In this document: piece after piece, positions 58,908 to 64,000 of the stretch
Position numbering within the stretch: position 1 is the first letter of the stretch
Layout: the number at the start of each line of letters is the position of its first letter
Origin: Paludibaculum fermentans
GTDB taxonomy: Bacteria; Acidobacteriota; Terriglobia; Bryobacterales; Bryobacteraceae
NCBI RefSeq assembly: GCF_015277775.1
Contig: NZ_CP063849.1
Coordinates: 4,852,001 to 4,916,000, forward strand
Direction: 5' to 3'
DNA length: 64,000 nt
The notes under the pieces: generated by a model
What the model saw: the letters and a program-made list of their open reading frames with translations, nothing else
Told to the model about the DNA's origin: nothing
Databases searched by the model: none
Position numbers and translations under genes: made by a program

Positions 58908-61054
58908 CCCTGCGCCTCGGGCACCACACCGAATACAGCCGTCCCTTCCATCCACGCCGGCTTCGCCACGCCAAACAGGTGCAGCGCCGTCGGAGCCATG
59001 TCCTCAATCCCCGGATCCATCGCGTCCACCGCACGGTTCGAGAACAGCACACCCGGCACCAGCACCGGATCGATACAGTGATCGCCGCTCCACGCCTTCG
59101 TGTTATCCGAGAAGATCTCTTCGCTGGTCTTGCCCAGCGCCGCGTCCCACGAACTGCGGTAGCCGTCGCTGAAGCCCACAATCAGATCCGGAGCCGCATT
59201 CAAATAGGGCCCTTTGTAGATCTTCCCCGCCGTGTACACCTGCTGGATCGCCACCGCGCCATCCGCCGGATCGCACAGCCCGCGCAGCTTCTCAGTCAGC
59301 TCCCGGCACAACTCCGCCGTCTCCGCGCCGCGCTCGACAACGCCGTTCGATTCCCGGCCCTTCTGGTTCACATACACGCCGGCCAGCCCGAAGGTGTAAG
59401 CCCGCGTCCTGCTCCAGTCGATCCCTCGCAGATACGCGCCGTCGCCTTCATAGCCCGGCTGCATCGCCAGGTAGCCGTTGTCGCGCAGCCAGGCGTTCAG
59501 GTTCACCCCGCGCCGGAATGCCCGGAACCCGTGATCCGACAACACGAAAATGGCGGTTTTGTCATCCACATAGCGCATCGCCCGGCCCACCAGGGCATCC
59601 ATCCGCTGGTACAACTGTTCGATCACCGCCGTATGCCGGCCCGCCGGCAGGCGCCCGTCGAGGTGACGAAAGAACATGTGTTGCACCCGGTCGCTGGTAT
59701 CAAATACACACGCCACCACGCCGCGCTTGGTGCGGTCCAGCGCATTGAAGAACATCGCCTCCCGTTCTTCCTGGATCGAATACGCCTGCGACAGGAACGC
59801 GTCCTCGTCAATCACGCCTTCGTTCAACGCCCAGGTATCTTCGGCCATGCCGACTGTCGCATAGCTGCCCAGCAGCTTCGCCAGATACGTCGCGTAGTAC
59901 GACGGGTGCGAGATGGGCAACGCCGGATTCTCGGGATCAATATTGATCGGCGTCACATACAGGCTGAACTCGGGCGTCGTTTCCGTGATCATCACCCGGG
60001 CAATGCCGCGCACCTTCACGCCCAGCGCCGCTGGAAACGCCAATTGCAGCCAGGGCGAATACTCATCCGGCTTCAGCGCGTGCTTCTGCCCGTCGATCTC
60101 CAACTCATACGCGCCACCGCGGGGCCGCAGTTCAAAGGGCAACTGCATCGCCGCCCCGCCCTCCACCAGTGAGTTCGCGGGCCCCCGCAGCACGCCGCGC
60201 AATCCCTCACCCGAGCGCTCCAGCGGATACCTGCTTCCGCTCTCATACGTAGCCTCGGCCACGCGCGTCGTGAACTGCGTAAAGCTCCCCTGTGTGCCCA
60301 GCAGGTCCGGCGTGCACATCGCCGACAGCAACCGGCCATTGAACTCTTCCGGCGGAAACGTGATCGGCACCCGCAGGATCGTCGACCCGATGCCGTGTTC
60401 GCCCAGAATCTTCCAGAACGTCTGGCTCTTGCGCCGCATCTCCACCATCGGGTTCGACAGCGGAATCCGGAAGCGGCCCAGCTTCAGGACCTTCGCCGGA
60501 CCGGATACGCGCGAACTCGACAGCTCCGGCAGATACGACTTCAAATTGCGGTTCAGGAAATCGAAGATGTTGTGGCGCGCCGGATTCACACCCGTCGCAA
60601 ACGTCGACCACGCGACGGGCGAAAGCGAGGGGAAAGTTGTTCGCAGGCGGCGGTAGCTGCCCTTGTCGCGCAACGCCGCCAGGTTCGGCAACTTGCCCTC
60701 GGCCATGAACCGTTCGGTCAGCACCGGGTCCAACCCATCCAGGCCCAGGAAGATCAGCTTGCGGACCCGCGCTTTGCGATATCCTTGCCGCCGGCGAACC
60801 AGGCTCCAGACCAGCCGCACCGGCCAGGCCACCAGGGACAGCAAGGTGAGGAAAAACGCCGAGATCATCGCCAGCAGCGAGCCCATGAACGCGAAGCCCG
60901 CGCCCGGCCCGACATAGGCGAACCCCCACCCGGCGCCCGGCATGGGCGGCGGCGCACACACCGCGGCCACAGCCAGGGCCAACAGGATCCAGGTTGCGGT
61001 CGAACTGCTGAGCCTGCGGGCCGGCGCCGGGATCAACCCGCGCCGCCTCATCAT
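58904..61054 (-). CDS. AlkP-superfamily phosphodiesterase-like membrane protein
   Basis: The 716-residue protein has two N-terminal helices (about 20-38 and 52-86) joined by a Gly-rich loop. The paralogous AlkP domain follows: IFLGLDGLDP (Asp106), SLSPVAWSTFATGVNPARHNIFDF (Ser145 position), SDRVQHMFFRHLDG and LSDHGFRAFRRG. It is anchored with its domain outside or partly so. It overlaps genes on both sides by 4 bases (61051-61054; 58904-58907), so three AlkP-superfamily genes are translated as one coupled block. The substrate is unknown; lipid-linked or nucleotide-linked phosphate esters are plausible. Confidence 0.88.
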   Translation of the reverse strand: MMRRRGLIPAPARRLSSSTATWILLALAVAAVCAPPPMPGAGWGFAYVGPGAGFAFMGSLLAMISAFFLTLLSLVAWPVRLVWSLVRRRQGYRKARVRKLIFLGLDGLDPVLTERFMAEGKLPNLAALRDKGSYRRLRTTFPSLSPVAWSTFATGVNPARHNIFDFLNRNLKSYLPELSSSRVSGPAKVLKLGRFRIPLSNPMVEMRRKSQTFWKILGEHGIGSTILRVPITFPPEEFNGRLLSAMCTPDLLGTQGSFTQFTTRVAEATYESGSRYPLERSGEGLRGVLRGPANSLVEGGAAMQLPFELRPRGGAYELEIDGQKHALKPDEYSPWLQLAFPAALGVKVRGIARVMITETTPEFSLYVTPINIDPENPALPISHPSYYATYLAKLLGSYATVGMAEDTWALNEGVIDEDAFLSQAYSIQEEREAMFFNALDRTKRGVVACVFDTSDRVQHMFFRHLDGRLPAGRHTAVIEQLYQRMDALVGRAMRYVDDKTAIFVLSDHGFRAFRRGVNLNAWLRDNGYLAMQPGYEGDGAYLRGIDWSRTRAYTFGLAGVYVNQKGRESNGVVERGAETAELCRELTEKLRGLCDPADGAVAIQQVYTAGKIYKGPYLNAAPDLIVGFSDGYRSSWDAALGKTSEEIFSDNTKAWSGDHCIDPVLVPGVLFSNRAVDAMDPGIEDMAPTALHLFGVAKPAWMEGTAVFGVVPEAQG

Positions 61055-61917
61055 CTCAGCTTGCCCTCGACAAACGGCACTTCGAACACCTTCTCATGGA
61101 ATATCGGACCGTGGCCGAAATAGCCATCTTCCCCGAACAACTCGCCATGATCCGCCGTGATCGTGACATAGGTGTTCTTCGGCAGCAGGTCGAACATCTC
61201 TTCCACGACATTGTCGATATACTTCACAGCCTTGATCTGCCGCGCCTGCAATTCCGCCAGCTTCTTGTCATCGAAGAACTTGTCCTTCTTCTTCAGCAAC
61301 TTGCCGCCCACCACCTCGTCATCCAGGTGTTTGAACACACCGTGCACACCGGAGATGCGCGGCCATTGGTCTGGCGGCTCCTGCGGCAGCGCGTACGGGT
61401 AATGGGTCTCCCCGACGTTCAGGATGTAGAAAGTGGGCTGCTCTTCGTGGAACCGCAACTCATGCACCATGGCCCGCATGTCATTGTGCTTGTCCATCAG
61501 GCGGTAGCTGTCGAAGCCTGTATTCAGCGGAGTCTTCGGATTCAACACCGGCAGCGACACCATCGCGTGCGTCTTGTAGCCCAGGGAGTCCTTCAGAAAC
61601 GTTGGCAGGTTCAGCCGGGGCACCAGCGACCGGAACGAGATGTCTTCCGCGCCCAACCGCTCGTTATAGCGGAGAATGTCGTGTTTGTAGTACTCCGAAG
61701 CGTACACATGCTTCGGGCTCGTGTGGGGCAGCAACCCCATCAGCAGGTTGTAGTGCGAGGGCGAGGTCCACGAGGCATACGACCATCGCTTCTCCACCTT
61801 GCCCAGACTGCGCATCACTTTCGGACGCGCTCTCACGAACGAGTCATACCGGCAGCTGTCCAGGATGATCAGCAGGTAGTTGTTCTGGGCTTTCCGGGCC
61901 GTGGGGGACTGCGCCAT
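61051..61917 (-). CDS. Short sulfatase-like AlkP-superfamily protein without signal peptide
   Basis: The product of about 288 residues starts at ATG 61917 (TTG 61926 is the longer option). It is half the usual size. Key pieces are LLIILDSCRYDSF (metal ligand Asp), SWTSPSHYNLLMGLLPHTSP (Thr at the nucleophile site with His replacing Arg), ILNVGETHYPYALP and ITADHGELFGEDGYFGHG. No signal peptide or membrane helix is evident, so it acts in the cytoplasm or at the inner membrane face. It is the first gene of the six-gene operon and overlaps the next by 4 bases. It shares the T-x-P-S-H site with the membrane member at the other end of the operon. Confidence 0.83.
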   Translation of the reverse strand: MAQSPTARKAQNNYLLIILDSCRYDSFVRARPKVMRSLGKVEKRWSYASWTSPSHYNLLMGLLPHTSPKHVYASEYYKHDILRYNERLGAEDISFRSLVPRLNLPTFLKDSLGYKTHAMVSLPVLNPKTPLNTGFDSYRLMDKHNDMRAMVHELRFHEEQPTFYILNVGETHYPYALPQEPPDQWPRISGVHGVFKHLDDEVVGGKLLKKKDKFFDDKKLAELQARQIKAVKYIDNVVEEMFDLLPKNTYVTITADHGELFGEDGYFGHGPIFHEKVFEVPFVEGKLR

Positions 61918-62071
61918 CTCAGGCAATCATAGCATCCGCACCCTTTGGCCCCGCCTCGCCGCCGCCCCCTCAAAACCAACCACACAGCCGCGAATCGGAC
62001 TTCCCTGTCTGATTGTGATATACCCAATCCAGTTCAGTTTTGTGTCTCATGTCGTCCGGAGGTACTCCGAC

Positions 62072-64000
62072 ATGTCAGGAACGATCAAAGCGCTCGCCCC
62101 CCTCCTCCTCTGCCTCGTCGCCGGAAGTTCAGCACAGGGTCCCGCAACCAACACCGCCGATCCGCTTGAACGCGGCTTCCAAACCCCGCCCGATTCGGCC
62201 AAACCGCGCGTCTGGTGGCATTGGATGAACGGAAACATCACCAAGCCCGGCATTCAGGCCGACCTGGAATGGATGAAGCGCATCGGCATCGGGGGCTTCC
62301 AGAACTTCGATGCCGCCCTGGCCACGCCCCAAATCGTGGACAAGCGACTGGTCTATATGACCCCGGAATGGAAGGATGCCTTTCGCTTCACCGTCACCCA
62401 GGCTGACCGGCTGGGCCTCGAAATGGCCATCGCCGGCTCGCCCGGATGGAGCGAAAGCGGAGGCCCCTGGGTTCCACCGGCCCAGGCCATGAAGAAGTTC
62501 GTCTGGAGCGAGACGATCCTCGAAGGCGGCCGGCCCTTCGTCGGCAAACTGCCCGCACCCCCCTCCGTCTCCGGACCCTACCAGAACATTCCGCGCGCGA
62601 CGGGTGGCGGCATGATGGGCTCCGCCGCGCCCCAGCGCCCGCCCGACTTCTATGCCGACAGCAGCGTCGTCGCCTACCGCCTGGCCACCTCGGACGTCTC
62701 GCTCGCCGAACTCCAGCCTGCCGTGACGTCCAGCGGCGGCGACTTCACCCTGCTCGGCCTCACCGACGGGGATCTCGCCAAGGGAACCGAACTCCCCATG
62801 GCCCCGGTAGGGGAACAGGCGTGGATCCAGTTCGAATTCGCCCAGCCGCAAACCGTTCGCGCTCTCACCCTGGTCCTGCTCTCCGCCGCCCGCAACCCCT
62901 TCGGCGAGATGGCTTCGGATACGGGCCTCAACCTGGAATCCAGCAACGACGGCAAACAGTTCACCCGCGCCGCGTCCATTCCCGTCAGCCGTTCTGTCGC
63001 CAACACCATCTCGTTCGCGCCCGTGACCGCTAAGTACTTCCGCGTCACCTTCCGCACCCCGCAGCCGTCGTCGCGCGGCAGCGCCAGCATGAACTTCGGT
63101 GGTGGACGGCCCCCGGCCGCGCCCACCGCCCATCGCATCGCGGAACTGGTCCTCCACCCGGGAGCGCGCGTAAACCGTTTCCAGGAAAAGGCCGCCTTCT
63201 CCACCGTACCCACGCTCTACCAGTTCGCCACTCCAGCTGTCGCCCCGGCAGACGCTGTCGCCAAGGCCAACGTCGTCGACCTCACCTCCAAGATGCGTCC
63301 CGACGGCACACTCGAGTGGACCCCGCCCGCCGGTCGCTGGACGATCCTCCGCATCGGTTACTCCCTGTTGGGCATTACCAACCACCCCGCCTCGCCGGAA
63401 GCCACCGGGCTCGAAGTCGACAAACTCAATCGCAGCTTCGTCAAAGCTTACGCCGACAACTACCTCGATCAGTACAAGGACGCCGCCGGCGGGCTCATGG
63501 GCAAGCGGGGCCTGCAGTATGTCGTCATCGACAGCTACGAAGCAGGCGCCCAGAACTGGACCGGCGAGATCCTGTCCGAATTCGCGAAACGGCGCGGCTA
63601 TGATCCGCATCCCTGGCTGCCTGTCCTCACCGGGCGAGTCGTAGAGAGCGCCGAGGCTTCCGACAGCTTCCTCTGGGACTTCCGCAAAACCATCGGCGAC
63701 CTCATGGCCGAATACCACTACGACCAGTTCGGCGCCTCGCTCAAGGCCCGCGGCATGGGCCGCTACACCGAGGCCCATGAGTCCGGCCGCGCTTTCATCG
63801 GCGACGGCATGGACATGAAACGCCACGCCGACGTGCCCATGAGCGCCATGTGGACCCCGCGGCCCGGCCAGACCGGCGAATCGTTCGGCTACAACGCCGA
63901 CATCCGCGAGTCCGCCTCAGTCGCCCACATCTATGGCCAGAACATCGCAGCCGCCGAGTCCCTTACCGCCATCGGCTCCGCCTGGGCCTGGTCGCCCGAA
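62072..64000 (+). CDS. GH106 alpha-L-rhamnosidase, second copy, 3' end cut by window edge
   Basis: 643 residues are visible from ATG 62072 (GGAGGT ahead), with the frame open to the window end. A signal peptide (LAPLLLCLVAGSSAQ) precedes the GH106 opening RVWWHWMNGNITKPGIQADLEWMKRIGIGGFQNFD, then MAIAGSPGWSESGGPWVPP. Later parts include VVIDSYEAGAQNWT (an acidic catalytic candidate), TEAHESGRAFIGDGMDMKRHADVP and RESASVAHIYGQNIAAAESLT. A galactose-binding-like insert lies around residues 200-330. It shares the fold but little sequence with the first GH106 enzyme. It diverges from the AlkP operon with 154 bases between. Confidence 0.93.
   Translation, partial: MSGTIKALAPLLLCLVAGSSAQGPATNTADPLERGFQTPPDSAKPRVWWHWMNGNITKPGIQADLEWMKRIGIGGFQNFDAALATPQIVDKRLVYMTPEWKDAFRFTVTQADRLGLEMAIAGSPGWSESGGPWVPPAQAMKKFVWSETILEGGRPFVGKLPAPPSVSGPYQNIPRATGGGMMGSAAPQRPPDFYADSSVVAYRLATSDVSLAELQPAVTSSGGDFTLLGLTDGDLAKGTELPMAPVGEQAWIQFEFAQPQTVRALTLVLLSAARNPFGEMASDTGLNLESSNDGKQFTRAASIPVSRSVANTISFAPVTAKYFRVTFRTPQPSSRGSASMNFGGGRPPAAPTAHRIAELVLHPGARVNRFQEKAAFSTVPTLYQFATPAVAPADAVAKANVVDLTSKMRPDGTLEWTPPAGRWTILRIGYSLLGITNHPASPEATGLEVDKLNRSFVKAYADNYLDQYKDAAGGLMGKRGLQYVVIDSYEAGAQNWTGEILSEFAKRRGYDPHPWLPVLTGRVVESAEASDSFLWDFRKTIGDLMAEYHYDQFGASLKARGMGRYTEAHESGRAFIGDGMDMKRHADVPMSAMWTPRPGQTGESFGYNADIRESASVAHIYGQNIAAAESLTAIGSAWAWSPE

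Noticed and set aside
1-64000. tRNA genes, CRISPR arrays, insertion sequences or prophage
   Set aside because: No cloverleaf-like segment, regular spaced repeat, transposase or phage structural gene is seen; intergenic regions are all under about 190 bases.

Overview
The window is dense, GC-rich chromosomal DNA that looks like a soil acidobacterium of the Solibacteres/Bryobacterales type. The pointers are an Oar-like TonB-dependent receptor with an N-terminal carboxypeptidase-regulatory domain, a secreted protein ending in an IPT/TIG-like domain of the kind common in Solibacter, membrane-anchored winged-helix regulators (one with a TolB-like propeller), a squalene-hopene cyclase, and many secreted glycosidases. 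The taxonomic call is inference from gene content. I saw no rRNA, tRNA, CRISPR array, insertion sequence or prophage, and no gene-free stretch longer than about 190 bases.

Layout. 0-4.5 kb: a rhamnose isomerase cut by the window edge, an orphan DUF669-like protein with an SSB-type tail, and a chromosome-segregation operon (scpA, scpB, rluB, CoA-binding protein). 4.7-9.5 kb: squalene-hopene cyclase, a YCF48-like propeller, a sialidase-like protein and a small membrane protein, with two copies of a dispersed repeat. 9.6-13.4 kb: a secreted FAD oxidoreductase, hpt, a possible zinc peptidase and rsfS. 13.4-19.8 kb: a six-gene operon with a Gld-type ABC exporter (ATPase, permease, GldG-like, DUF4340) translationally coupled to the NAD-salvage genes pncB and pncA. 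19.9-32.2 kb: an HpaI-type aldolase, two membrane-bound regulators, a GH29 fucosidase, a GH106 rhamnosidase and the Oar-like receptor, a glycan-use region. 32.3-39.5 kb: fabI, an IPT-domain secreted protein, an SDR gene that appears to start at ATA, an ECF sigma/anti-sigma/Spy-like operon, a half-size TauE-like protein, an unknown coiled-coil protein and a glycosyltransferase. 39.5-47.6 kb: a NarL-type two-component pair divergent from a heavy-metal RND efflux operon that ends in a DUF190 PII-like gene. 47.6-53.9 kb: a toast-rack lipoprotein, a second GH29 enzyme, and trxB-cysD-cysNC for sulfate activation. 53.9-61.9 kb: a tight six-gene operon with four alkaline-phosphatase-superfamily proteins, a ribbon-helix-helix protein and a membrane protein. 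62-64 kb: the start of a second GH106 rhamnosidase.

Themes. Deoxy-sugar glycan use (two GH106, two GH29, a sialidase-like protein, rhamnose isomerase, receptor) runs through the window. The best candidate for an undescribed system is the four-enzyme alkaline-phosphatase-superfamily operon at 53.9-61.9 kb: its two 'sulfatase-like' members carry Thr where sulfatases need Cys or Ser. Second is the efflux/two-component intergenic region, which holds five copies of GGGATA/TATCCC. GC skew on the + strand moves from G-rich (about 5-21 kb) to C-rich (28-64 kb) irrespective of gene direction.
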